A stretch of DNA of 18,230 bases, taken from SIG469 sp964384255. GTDB lineage: Bacteria; Bacillota; Clostridia; Oscillospirales; Oscillospiraceae. The notes under the pieces were generated by a model that was not told the origin of the DNA, ran no database searches, and saw nothing but the letters and a program-made list of their open reading frames with translations. The stretch is from NCBI GenBank assembly GCA_964384255.1, contig CAYLKH010000045.1, positions 1-18,230 on the forward strand, written 5' to 3'. Below are positions 7,060 to 13,812 of the stretch, in pieces (positions within the stretch are counted from its first letter, which is position 1; the number at the start of each line of letters is the position of its first letter). The translations under genes and the position numbers were made by a program.

Positions 7060-7626
7060 ATGAAAAAGATCCCCAAATTCGCCATTATTGCCGCAATAAT
7101 GGTAGCCCTGGCGGCGATAATGTTTGCCGTGGCGCTACTGGCCGGTGGCAGGAACGACAGCGCCCCGGAATCATCATACCAGCAGATGGAAGACACTCAG
7201 CCGGAAGATGACCAGGTGGTACAATTGACAGCTCAGGTCCAGCAACTTCAAAAAGAGCTTGAGCAATACGGAGTCGATATGAAGCAGACAATGGAACGGG
7301 AAGAAGCCGCCATCAATGCTTATAACGAAATGCAGACCAGACTGGACACCGCCGAAAGCGAAGCCGAAACCTATCGCGTGGCAGCCGAATCCGCCATGGA
7401 AGAGCGGACAAAAGCATTGGAAGAAAAGGACAGGGTCGTTCTCCTGTACGAAAAGCTCTGGCGAGCCATGACATACTTCGACCAGGGGCGGTACGACGAA
7501 TGTAAGGCTGTTTTGGACGAAATGGAATATTTGCAGCCGGAGGAATACCTGTCCTCAACCTCCGACAGCGCATTAATTTTGACCCCCGCCGCCAAATATC
7601 AGCAAATGGTGGAATACTTTAATTAA
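7060..7626 (+). CDS. Membrane-anchored coiled-coil protein between parB and serS
   Basis: I do not recognise a named family. The 188-residue protein has an N-terminal signal anchor (about residues 5-28, PKFAIIAAIMVALAAIMFAV). A long coiled coil (about 48-132) is rich in Q/E/A heptads (VVQLTAQVQQLQKELEQYG onward). The compact C-terminal part (about 133-188) includes LWRAMTYFDQGRYDECKAVLDEME, which resembles a single tetratricopeptide-like helix pair. The likely topology is one membrane pass with the coiled coil outside the cytoplasm. It starts 2 bases after parB with GGGCGGAG overlapping the end of parB, and serS follows 21 bases later. In clostridia a small anchored coiled-coil protein (DUF4446) commonly sits at this place between parB and serS. 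This protein shares position and architecture, but I see no sequence match. Role unknown. Confidence 0.88.
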   Translation: MKKIPKFAIIAAIMVALAAIMFAVALLAGGRNDSAPESSYQQMEDTQPEDDQVVQLTAQVQQLQKELEQYGVDMKQTMEREEAAINAYNEMQTRLDTAESEAETYRVAAESAMEERTKALEEKDRVVLLYEKLWRAMTYFDQGRYDECKAVLDEMEYLQPEEYLSSTSDSALILTPAAKYQQMVEYFN

Positions 7627-7647
7627 AACTGACAAAGGTGAACAATC

Positions 7648-8940
7648 ATGCTTGACATCAAAATTATCAAAGAAAATCCCCAGAAGGTAAAGGACCTTCT
7701 TATGGCAAAAGAATGTGACTGCGGAGCCGAGATCGACCGCATCCTTGAACTGGACGGCCAGCGCCGGGATATGATCTATCAGACCGAGCAGCTCAAAGCC
7801 GAGCAGAACAAGGTTTCAAAGCAGATACCCCAGATGAAGAAAAACGGCGAAGATACTGCCCCCATATTTGAAAAAATGAGCCAGCTGAAAGCTACTATTG
7901 CCGAAAACGACAGCAGGCTCCGGGCTATTGAAGACGAATATAAGACCCTTATGCTGGCCCTGCCCAATCTTCCCGACGAAGATCTGGCACCCGGCGGCAA
8001 GGAAAACAACCAGCCTCTGCGCTATATCGGCGAACCCCACAGCTTCGATTTTGAACCCAAGCACCATGTGGACCTCTGCACCGACCTTGGGCTTATTGAC
8101 TACGAGCGCGGCACTAAGCTGGCAGGCTCCGGATTCTGGATATATTCCGGCATCGGCGCCCGTCTTGAATGGGCGCTGCTGAATTACTTCATCGACACCC
8201 ATATTGCCGACGGATATGATTTCATGCTGGTCCCCCATATGCTGGAATACGAATGCGGCCTGACCGCCGGTCAGTTCCCCAAATTCGCCGACGAGGTCTA
8301 TAAGATAGCCAACCCCACCGACGAAAGGGTACACTATATGCTGCCCACCGCCGAGGCCGCTCTGGTAAGCCTGCATAGAAACGAGATCCTTGAAGAATCC
8401 GAACTGCCTAAAAAATATATCTCCTACACTCCCTGCTTCCGCCGTGAAGCCGGCAGCCACCGGGCCGAAGAACGAGGTATGGTCCGTGGCCATCAGTTCA
8501 ATAAGGTCGAAATGGTCCAGTTCACTCTGCCCGAAAAATCTGACGAAGCCTTTGACGAACTGGTGACCAAGGCCGAAAATCTGGTCAAAGGCCTTGGATT
8601 CCATTTCAGAACCGTTAAGCTGGCAGCAGGGGACTGCTCCGCGTCCATGGCCCGAACTTACGATATCGAGATCCAGATACCCTCCATGGGCGGATATAAA
8701 GAGGTTTCCTCCGTATCCAACGCCCGGGACTATCAGGCTCGCAGGGGATCCATGCGCGTTCGCCGCAAAGACGGCAAGATCGAGCTGCTCCACACCCTTA
8801 ACGGCTCCGGCCTGGCTACCTCCCGGGTAATGCCCGCTCTGGTAGAGCAGAACCAGCTTAAGGACGGCAGCGTTGTGGTTCCCGAGGTGCTTAGAAAATA
8901 TCTTGGCGGCCTCGAAGTCATTAAGAACGAAAAGAAGTAA
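7648..8940 (+). CDS. serS: Seryl-tRNA synthetase (divergent motif 2)
   Basis: A 430-residue class II aminoacyl-tRNA synthetase that charges tRNA-Ser (and tRNA-Sec if present) with serine. The N-terminal tRNA-binding antiparallel coiled coil spans about residues 30-105. The catalytic core has the TxE serine-binding loop (TAE, 234-236), motif 2 around CFRREAGSHRAEERGMVRGH (263-282), KTYD-like RTYDIEIQIPS (336-346) and motif 3 NGSGLATSRVMPALVE (385-400). Compared with the common bacterial form, motif 2 has SHRAEERGMVRGH where SAGRDTRGLIRQH-like residues are usual. The segment EVSSVSNARDYQARR has Val where Cys (SSCSN) is usual. It therefore belongs to a divergent SerRS branch, although core catalytic residues appear kept. 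The ATG has AAAGGTG upstream. It probably lies in the parAB operon. Confidence 0.95.
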   Translation: MLDIKIIKENPQKVKDLLMAKECDCGAEIDRILELDGQRRDMIYQTEQLKAEQNKVSKQIPQMKKNGEDTAPIFEKMSQLKATIAENDSRLRAIEDEYKTLMLALPNLPDEDLAPGGKENNQPLRYIGEPHSFDFEPKHHVDLCTDLGLIDYERGTKLAGSGFWIYSGIGARLEWALLNYFIDTHIADGYDFMLVPHMLEYECGLTAGQFPKFADEVYKIANPTDERVHYMLPTAEAALVSLHRNEILEESELPKKYISYTPCFRREAGSHRAEERGMVRGHQFNKVEMVQFTLPEKSDEAFDELVTKAENLVKGLGFHFRTVKLAAGDCSASMARTYDIEIQIPSMGGYKEVSSVSNARDYQARRGSMRVRRKDGKIELLHTLNGSGLATSRVMPALVEQNQLKDGSVVVPEVLRKYLGGLEVIKNEKK

Positions 8941-8950
8941 CCGAATATAT

Positions 8951-8974
8951 CCCGGTGCAGATATCTGCACCGGG
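8951..8974. terminator. 24-bp perfect palindrome between serS and mscL
   Basis: Two perfect 12-base arms (left arm CCCGGTGCAGAT) meet without a spacer. The structure is strong in RNA, but no T-run follows, so it is a poor intrinsic terminator. It may protect the serS end or modulate mscL expression, or be a protein-binding palindrome. The mscL ribosome binding site (AAGGAG) follows 15 bases later. Confidence 0.5.
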
Positions 8975-8997
8975 TATGAAGAACCAAGGAGCGTAAA

Positions 8998-9414
8998 ATG
9001 GCTGACAAAAAGAAATTTCTGACCGAATTTAAGGAATTTGCCCTTAAGGGCAACGTAATTGACCTGGCAGTCGGCGTTATAATCGGCGGAGCATTCTCCA
9101 CCATAACCAACTCCCTTATCAACGACCTTATTATGCCGGTGATAGGCGTGTTCCTGGGGGGCATAGACTTTTCCAGCTGGGTGGTCCAGCTGCCCAACCT
9201 TTACGGCGGCGAAGCCATACCCATGAATATCGGCGTATTTATCAACACCGTTATCAATTTCCTCGTGCTGGCTATGGTGGTCTTTGTTATGGTCAGGGTC
9301 ATCAACAAAGCCCGGGCGAAAAAGGAAGAACCGGCTCCCGAACCTGCACCCGAACCGGAACCCACAAAAGAAGAGCAGCTGCTGACAGAAATCAGAGATT
9401 TGTTAAAGAAGTAG
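8998..9414 (+). CDS. mscL: Large-conductance mechanosensitive channel MscL
   Basis: A 138-residue protein, typical MscL length. The N-terminal amphipathic helix (FLTEFKEFALKGNVIDLAVG) leads into TM1 (about 16-45: GVIIGGAFSTITNSLINDLI, MPVIG). A periplasmic-type loop contains GGIDFSSWVV and EAIPMNIGVFINTVINF, and TM2 spans about 74-99. The cytoplasmic end has a Pro/Glu repeat (EPAPEPAPEPEP) and the usual C-terminal helical bundle EEQLLTEIRDLLKK. The pentameric channel opens under membrane tension to release solutes on osmotic downshock. The RBS is AAGGAG before the ATG. It follows serS by 57 bases, separated by a palindrome, and may be partly co-transcribed. The next gene is 262 bases away. 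Confidence 0.97.
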   Translation: MADKKKFLTEFKEFALKGNVIDLAVGVIIGGAFSTITNSLINDLIMPVIGVFLGGIDFSSWVVQLPNLYGGEAIPMNIGVFINTVINFLVLAMVVFVMVRVINKARAKKEEPAPEPAPEPEPTKEEQLLTEIRDLLKK

Positions 9415-9557
9415 GGGTCAGTATACGACAAGGGAGTTAAGCTCGAATTACCCTCGCTGCTCAATCACTCAAGAGATAACTGCACGGGTAAAGGTGACGC
9501 CTGATGACATATTCCCCTGACTCAGGCTCTAAGAAAATCTGAATCAGCTCGACATCA

Positions 9558-9585
9558 CTGACCCCAGACCCCTGCTCCCTGACCC
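9558..9585 (+). repeat. Four-unit degenerate heptad repeat in intergenic region
   Basis: Four seven-base units in register, beginning CTGACCC, CAGACCC, and ending with another CTGACCC. The array lies in the 262-base gap 9415-9676 and reads in the sense of the downstream gene, 92 bases before its ATG. The same gap holds a GGGGTCAG (9414-9421), a CCTGA-C-TCAGG inverted repeat near 9513-9523 and TCTTCC-CC-GGAAGA at 9603-9616. A weak promoter-like TTGAGT (9623-9628)/TAATCA (9645-9650) pair is the only candidate start of transcription; I saw no riboswitch or gene. Confidence 0.6.
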
Positions 9586-9676
9586 CTCAAGGTAAGCAAC
9601 AGTCTTCCCCGGAAGAAATTATTTGAGTCATTTGAAAAACTAACTAATCAGCAATTACCTACCATGGAGAGATACA

Positions 9677-10330
9677 ATGAGCGAAACTGTTAAAACCTAT
9701 ATCAACGTTGTTGTTATGGCCGTGGCCGCTCTTATTGTCGGCTGCCTGCTGGGCGACAGCATAACCTACTTCCTGGGAACCGACACCGACACAGTGTCGG
9801 CGACGGTGTTTAACGACAGAATGTCTTTGGTAAAGGAGATATATACCGAGCAGAATCTTCAATATCAGAGCCTTTGCGTGAATCTGGTGGAAAACGGTCA
9901 GGAAATGCGCATAGTCAAAAATCCCCGGGGCCAGATAAAAATCATCGACCAGGACGGGAACATACACACCGTGGAATACCTCCAGCAGATAGAACTGGTC
10001 CAGATCGACGAAAACGCCACCGAGCTGCTTGACGATGACGGAGATCAGCTGGATTGCCGCCAGCTGACTGACCAGCTTTTCAACCAGCAGACAAAGGCGG
10101 TGACCGGTTCGTCAGACTATGCCGGTGACCCAATAACCGACGTTGGGCTGAAAATGATAAGCATCAAGGACGGCCGGGTCATATGGTATATGTACAATTC
10201 AAAATACGGCTGGATAAGTCTGCTGTACAGCACAAAGGACGAGGTCCAGTCCCGGATGGATGTTATAACCGTGACCGTTGACGAAGAACACGAAGATGCA
10301 TGGGGTATATTATACAGCTTTGAAGAATAA
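9677..10330 (+). CDS. Hypothetical protein with N-terminal membrane anchor
   Basis: A 217-residue protein of no family I recognise. Residues about 8-31 (YINVVVMAVAALIVGCLLGD) form a signal anchor; the remainder is acidic and appears extracytoplasmic. Its middle reads like a beta-rich sensor or periplasmic-type domain (QEMRIVKNPRGQIKIIDQDG, then VEYLQQIELVQIDENATELL). The C-terminus (MISIKDGRVIWYMYNSKYGW onward, ending VDEEHEDAWGILYSFEE) has repeated aromatic residues. The ATG has GGAGAG five bases upstream. The downstream DUF3810-type gene overlaps the last 35 bases in another frame, so the two are probably co-expressed. A heptad repeat is in its leader region. Confidence 0.85.
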   Translation: MSETVKTYINVVVMAVAALIVGCLLGDSITYFLGTDTDTVSATVFNDRMSLVKEIYTEQNLQYQSLCVNLVENGQEMRIVKNPRGQIKIIDQDGNIHTVEYLQQIELVQIDENATELLDDDGDQLDCRQLTDQLFNQQTKAVTGSSDYAGDPITDVGLKMISIKDGRVIWYMYNSKYGWISLLYSTKDEVQSRMDVITVTVDEEHEDAWGILYSFEE

Positions 10331-11399
10331 CAAAAACTCATTGATCAGGCTGGCCGCCGCCATTGCGCTATATGCGCTGGCAGCGGCTGGCGTGTATTTT
10401 GCAAGACAAAATGCTGAATTCATAACTCAGGTCTACGGACCTGCCTCCCGGAAGCTCAGCAGCCTGCTGGCGGCGTTTTTTTCCATATTCCCATTCTCCT
10501 TTGCAGAATTTGCCATAATCTGGTTCGTTATAGGGGCTGTTGCGGCGGTCATAATAACCGCCTGCCGCAGAAGGCTCAGCAGCTGGCTCAGGCTTATCAG
10601 CTATGGCGCCGTGATCGCGGCGGCGGTCTATGCCGGGTTTATCTTCTTCTGGGGGATGAATTATTATGCCCAGCCTCTGGCCGATCAGCTGGGGATAGAT
10701 CTTGTCCAGGCTGACAGGGATATGCTATACGAAACCGCGTGGTATTATCTGGAAAAAGCCAACCAGACCGCACAGCTGGTCCAGCGGAACGGGAATAATG
10801 TCTGCGAGCTTGGTACCTTCCAGGAGCTGGGGCAAAGCTGCTCCGACGGATATCAGGCGCTGGCGGAAAAATATAGCCGCTTCGCAGGGAACTATACCGC
10901 GCCCAAACAGGTTTCCAACAGCTACTGGATGTCAAAAACCCATATTACCGGGGTGTATTGTCCCCTGACCGGGGAGTGTAATGTAAACCCGGATTCGTCA
11001 CCGGCGTCCCTGCCCTTTACGATGATGCACGAGATAGCCCATCGGCTGGGGGTAAATCCCGAGGACGAGGCAAACTTCACCGCTGTGCTGGCCTGCCGTG
11101 AAAGCAGTCTGCCGGAGTTTCAGTATTCGGGATATTACTCCGCATTCATCTATCTGTATAATCAGGTCACCAGGCTGGATAAGGATATGCAAAGTCAGCT
11201 GTGGTACGCCATGAGCGACCAGCTGGAGGCCGACGTTCTGGCCGCTATCGACCATTATGACAAAAGCGAAACAAAGCTGGCTCAGACTGCCGATAAGGTA
11301 AACGATACTTATCTGAAAGCCATGGACCAGACTCAGGGCGTAGAGAGCTATAGCAAGGTGGTCGACCTGCTTATAGCCGAGTACATGGGATCGAAATGA
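10296..11399 (+). CDS. DUF3810-type membrane protein with HEXXH motif
   Basis: About 367 residues, with a DUF3810-like layout. Three N-terminal membrane helices (roughly residues 17-38, 55-90 and 100-122) lead to a WGMNYY motif. A large extracytoplasmic helical domain follows. It contains MMHEIAHRLG, a zinc-binding HEXXH at residues 245-249, and a downstream NPEDEANFTAVLAC that supplies the usual third ligand Glu. This suggests a zinc metallopeptidase fold, but substrate and activity are unknown. The start is uncertain. The ATG at 10296 overlaps the upstream gene by 35 bases and has only a weak GAAG site. TTG codons at 10278, 10320 and 10341 are alternatives, and the membrane helix would survive with any of them. 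No terminator is evident after the stop. Confidence 0.82.
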   Translation: MHGVYYTALKNNKNSLIRLAAAIALYALAAAGVYFARQNAEFITQVYGPASRKLSSLLAAFFSIFPFSFAEFAIIWFVIGAVAAVIITACRRRLSSWLRLISYGAVIAAAVYAGFIFFWGMNYYAQPLADQLGIDLVQADRDMLYETAWYYLEKANQTAQLVQRNGNNVCELGTFQELGQSCSDGYQALAEKYSRFAGNYTAPKQVSNSYWMSKTHITGVYCPLTGECNVNPDSSPASLPFTMMHEIAHRLGVNPEDEANFTAVLACRESSLPEFQYSGYYSAFIYLYNQVTRLDKDMQSQLWYAMSDQLEADVLAAIDHYDKSETKLAQTADKVNDTYLKAMDQTQGVESYSKVVDLLIAEYMGSK

Positions 11400-11437
11400 C
11401 CAGAATCAGATACTGTACGAAGCAGGAAACCGCGCTT

Positions 11438-11459
11438 TTACATTACATTTAAATTACAT
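11438..11459 (+). promoter_or_regulatory. Triple TTACAT direct repeat upstream of SLH gene
   Basis: TTACAT occurs at 11438-11443, 11443-11448 and 11454-11459. The last two are 11 bases apart, the helical spacing used by OmpR/PhoB-family regulators such as PhoP (TTAACA-like half sites). The array ends 15 bases before the -35 TTGACC of the SLH gene. It is a candidate activator site; the regulator is unknown. Confidence 0.4.
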
Positions 11460-11473
11460 CTTGGCCAACCGGA

Positions 11474-11501
11474 TTGACCAAATCCGGGGCTGTGGTATTA
11501 T
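11474..11501 (+). promoter_or_regulatory. Promoter of the SLH-protein gene
   Basis: TTGACC (11474-11479) is followed at 16 bases by TATTAT (11496-11501); a TATACT at 11502-11507 is an alternative -10 but at poor spacing. A leader of about 40 bases with GGAGGT (11539-11544) precedes the ATG. Confidence 0.65.
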
Positions 11502-11550
11502 TATACTGAGCATTTATATCTCGACAATCCTTTGTTTGGAGGTGGTCTTG

Positions 11551-12783
11551 ATGACCATCAGAAAAGTATTCTCCCTGATATTATCCCTGGCGCTGCTGCT
11601 GTGCCTGTGTCCCACAGCGTCAGCCGCTCAGTTTACCGACAGCGACGCTATCCGCAACACCGAAGCGGTGACCATGCTTACCGCCCTTGGCATAGTCAGC
11701 GGCTTTCCCGACGGCAGCTTTATGCCGGACCAGCCCGTCACCCGTGAGCAGGCCGCAAAAATAATCGCCAGCATATTGCAGCTTAAGGACAGCGATTTTT
11801 CATGGGACGGCAGCTGCTCCTTTTCCGACGGCAGCAGCTGGGCCGGTGAATATATCGAATACTGCGCCAGCAGAGGGATCATCTCCGGCTATTCCGACGG
11901 GACCTTTGACCCCAGCGGATACATCACCGCCGACCAGATGTTCAAGCTGCTTCTGGTAGCTATTGGCCACGACAGCTCAAGCTATGTAGGCGAGGATTGG
12001 CTGACCGCCGTCCGCGCCGACGCCATGGAATGTGGCCTTTATGATAACCTTACTATCTCCTCAACGGCAGATGCGCTGAACCGGGATAATGCCTGCCTGC
12101 TTATTTTCAACGCGCTGAAATGCCATGTGATAATCGGTTATGAGGACGGTCAGCCGGTTTACTGCCTTGACGACCTGATGAACCCCATAACCATGCTGGA
12201 ATACTATTTCGACGCAAAAATGTATACCGAGGTCGTTACCGGCAACGAATATGCCGACCTGACCGTAACTGATGGCCGACTGGAAAAGGGCCAGACCAAA
12301 ATCGTTGGCCACAAGGTCTTTAATATCTCCACCGGCATCGAATATCTGGGCCGCCAGGTCAATATCTACGTTTCGTCCTCGGGCCAGTTTATCAGCACCC
12401 CCGTCTTCTCCGAGCAGGATCTGGTCATGACCTTTGACTCCGGCACCGACTTCGACAGCTATTATCGGCTGGGCCAGATATCCCTGTCCGATGACACCGA
12501 GTATTATTATAATTATAACGCCGATAACTTTTCCATTATTGGCAAGCTGGACGACAGCAGCACCGTTACGGTCATCGACCGCAACGGCGACGGAGTTATC
12601 GACGTTATGCTGGTCACAGCATTTTCCGCCGTTACCGTCTCCGGAGCTGACGACGGCGGCTGGCTGCTGGAAGACGGCGGCCGGATCGATCTCGACTCGA
12701 TGCACGACCCTGACCTTGAGCTTGAAGTGGGCCAGCAGATAAGGATCGCCCATATCGGCGGACTGGTGTACGTTTTCCAATAA
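11551..12783 (+). CDS. Secreted S-layer-homology (SLH) domain protein
   Basis: A 410-residue exported protein. The signal peptide MTIRKVFSLILSLALLLCLC is followed by PTASA-A, a clear cleavage site. Three SLH repeats occupy about residues 28-200: ALGIVSGFPDGSFMPDQPVT with TREQAAKII; RGIISGYSDGTFDPSGYIT with ADQMFKLLL; and a degenerate third ending NRDNACLLIFNALK. SLH domains bind pyruvylated secondary cell-wall polymer and hold the protein at the surface. The C-terminal half (about 210-410) is beta-rich, contains a DRNGDGVIDVMLV segment resembling a dockerin or EF-hand calcium loop, and is otherwise unrecognised. I chose the ATG at 11551 because GGAGGT precedes it and the signal peptide starts there; a longer frame from 11461 would include the promoter. 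It is monocistronic, with hairpins downstream. Confidence 0.92.
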   Translation: MTIRKVFSLILSLALLLCLCPTASAAQFTDSDAIRNTEAVTMLTALGIVSGFPDGSFMPDQPVTREQAAKIIASILQLKDSDFSWDGSCSFSDGSSWAGEYIEYCASRGIISGYSDGTFDPSGYITADQMFKLLLVAIGHDSSSYVGEDWLTAVRADAMECGLYDNLTISSTADALNRDNACLLIFNALKCHVIIGYEDGQPVYCLDDLMNPITMLEYYFDAKMYTEVVTGNEYADLTVTDGRLEKGQTKIVGHKVFNISTGIEYLGRQVNIYVSSSGQFISTPVFSEQDLVMTFDSGTDFDSYYRLGQISLSDDTEYYYNYNADNFSIIGKLDDSSTVTVIDRNGDGVIDVMLVTAFSAVTVSGADDGGWLLEDGGRIDLDSMHDPDLELEVGQQIRIAHIGGLVYVFQ

Positions 12784-12879
12784 GCGGCCTTCGGCAGCCC
12801 CGCAGAGCCTGCTTTTCGATTTAATCTTACAACCGGCTACATAGTTTTCAAACAGTTCACCATTTCGACTCTTGAAATG

Positions 12880-12888
12880 TGATACAAT
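12880..12888 (+). promoter_or_regulatory. Possible extended -10 promoter ahead of hairpin RNA
   Basis: TGATACAAT has the TGn extension and a good -10 hexamer (12883-12888), but no convincing -35. Transcription would begin near 12895, just upstream of the large hairpin at 12923-12981. In the gap 12784-13102 I see no gene; it also contains a small GCC-TTC-GGC hairpin at 12787-12795 and a GTGCC-TTT-GGCAC hairpin at 13022-13034. Confidence 0.35.
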
Positions 12889-12922
12889 CAATGCAAATAC
12901 CAAACAAGCCGACCTGTCATAT

Positions 12923-12987
12923 TCAGGGAACGGTCTTGACCGTTTGCTGGATAAGCGCAAACCGGTCGGACCGTTCCCTGATTTTGT
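12923..12987 (+). terminator. Long multi-state hairpin with T-rich 3' flank
   Basis: Arms TCAGGGAACGGTC (12923-12935) and its exact complement (12969-12981) close a stem-loop. Its interior also pairs: ACC-G-TTTGC with GCAAACCGGT. It is followed by TTTTGTT. Alternative local hairpins exist: AACGGTC-TT-GACCGTT (12929-12944) and CGGTC-G-GACCG (12963-12973). It is probably the terminator for the SLH gene about 140 bases upstream, or the end of a short RNA starting near 12895. Confidence 0.55.
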
Positions 12988-13050
12988 TATAGCAGTCAGG
13001 CAGACGGATAACAGACTATAAGTGCCTTTGGCACGATCATAATCACTGTC

Positions 13051-13085
13051 CCCAATACCTAATAACTATCCTTTAATACCTATCC
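13051..13085 (+). repeat. Five-unit degenerate heptad repeat in response-regulator leader
   Basis: Thirty-five bases divide into five seven-base units in perfect register, the first two being CCCAATA and CCTAATA. The array ends two bases before the AAGGAG ribosome binding site (13088-13093) of the response regulator. A TCCTT inside it (13069-13073) is complementary to AAGGA of that site. Same period as 2404-2431 and 9558-9585. Confidence 0.65.
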
Positions 13086-13102
13086 CCAAGGAGAATGATA
13101 AA

Positions 13103-13786
13103 ATGGCAAAACATGTACTCGTTGTCGAAGACGACGCCAACATTTCCGAGCTGCTGCGGCTCTACCTTGAAAAAGAGGGCTATCAGGTGACTATTGCGGC
13201 CACCGGCGAAGACGGCATAATCAGCTTCCGCCAGCTCACTCCGACCCTGGTCCTGCTTGATATTATGCTGCCCGGTATCGACGGCTGGGGCGTACTCAGG
13301 ACCATCCGCCAGGAATCCAGGGTCCCGGTCATCATGCTGACAGCTAAGGGCGAAACCTTTGACAAGGTCAGCGGACTCCAGCTGGGAGCCGATGACTACA
13401 TAACCAAGCCCTTCGAGATGAAAGAGGTACTGGCCCGGATTGAAGCCGTTCTTCGCCGCTGCCAGCCTGAAGAGACTGCCAAAAGCCGCCGACTGGTTTT
13501 TGACAAACTGGTCATAGACCTGGATGCCTTTGAACTGGTGGTAGACGGCAAAAAGGTGGACACTCCGCCTAAGGAGATGGAGCTGCTTTATCATCTGGCC
13601 GCCACACCTAACCGGGTATACACCCGCAACCAGCTGCTGGACGAGGTCTGGGGATTTGACTATTTTGGCGACTCCCGGACTGTTGATGTCCATGTTAAGC
13701 GGCTGAGAGAAAAGCTGGAAGGCGTTTCCGACAAATGGGAGCTTAAAACCGTTTGGGGCGTGGGCTACAAATTTGAATCCAACTGA
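13103..13786 (+). CDS. OmpR/PhoB-family response regulator
   Basis: A 227-residue two-domain response regulator. The receiver domain (about 1-120) has acidic pocket residues Asp10 and Asp11, phosphoacceptor Asp53 (LLDIMLPG), Thr80 (MLTA) and Lys102 (ITKPF). The C-terminal winged-helix domain (about 130-226) has the OmpR pattern TPPKEMELLYHLAATPNRVY, then SRTVDVHVKRLREKL and VWGVGYKFE. It should bind direct repeats with about 10-11 base spacing. The histidine kinase starts 26 bases downstream, so they form an operon. The RBS is AAGGAG, directly preceded by a heptad repeat; no clear promoter of its own was found. Which genes it controls cannot be read from the sequence. Confidence 0.96.
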   Translation: MAKHVLVVEDDANISELLRLYLEKEGYQVTIAATGEDGIISFRQLTPTLVLLDIMLPGIDGWGVLRTIRQESRVPVIMLTAKGETFDKVSGLQLGADDYITKPFEMKEVLARIEAVLRRCQPEETAKSRRLVFDKLVIDLDAFELVVDGKKVDTPPKEMELLYHLAATPNRVYTRNQLLDEVWGFDYFGDSRTVDVHVKRLREKLEGVSDKWELKTVWGVGYKFESN

Positions 13787-13812
13787 GACTGTTAATTATC
13801 GGAGTAAGCGCC

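Noticed and set aside
7816..8970. 384-codon minus-strand open frame
   Set aside because: It lies opposite serS, whose motifs are unmistakable; it is a shadow of a GC-rich third-codon pattern.
9415..9676. Riboswitch or CRISPR-like array in the mscL downstream gap
   Set aside because: Repeats are only seven bases, without spacers, and no known riboswitch core was recognised.
12061..12960. 299-codon minus-strand open frame
   Set aside because: Mostly antisense to the SLH-protein gene; no ribosome binding site or family resemblance.
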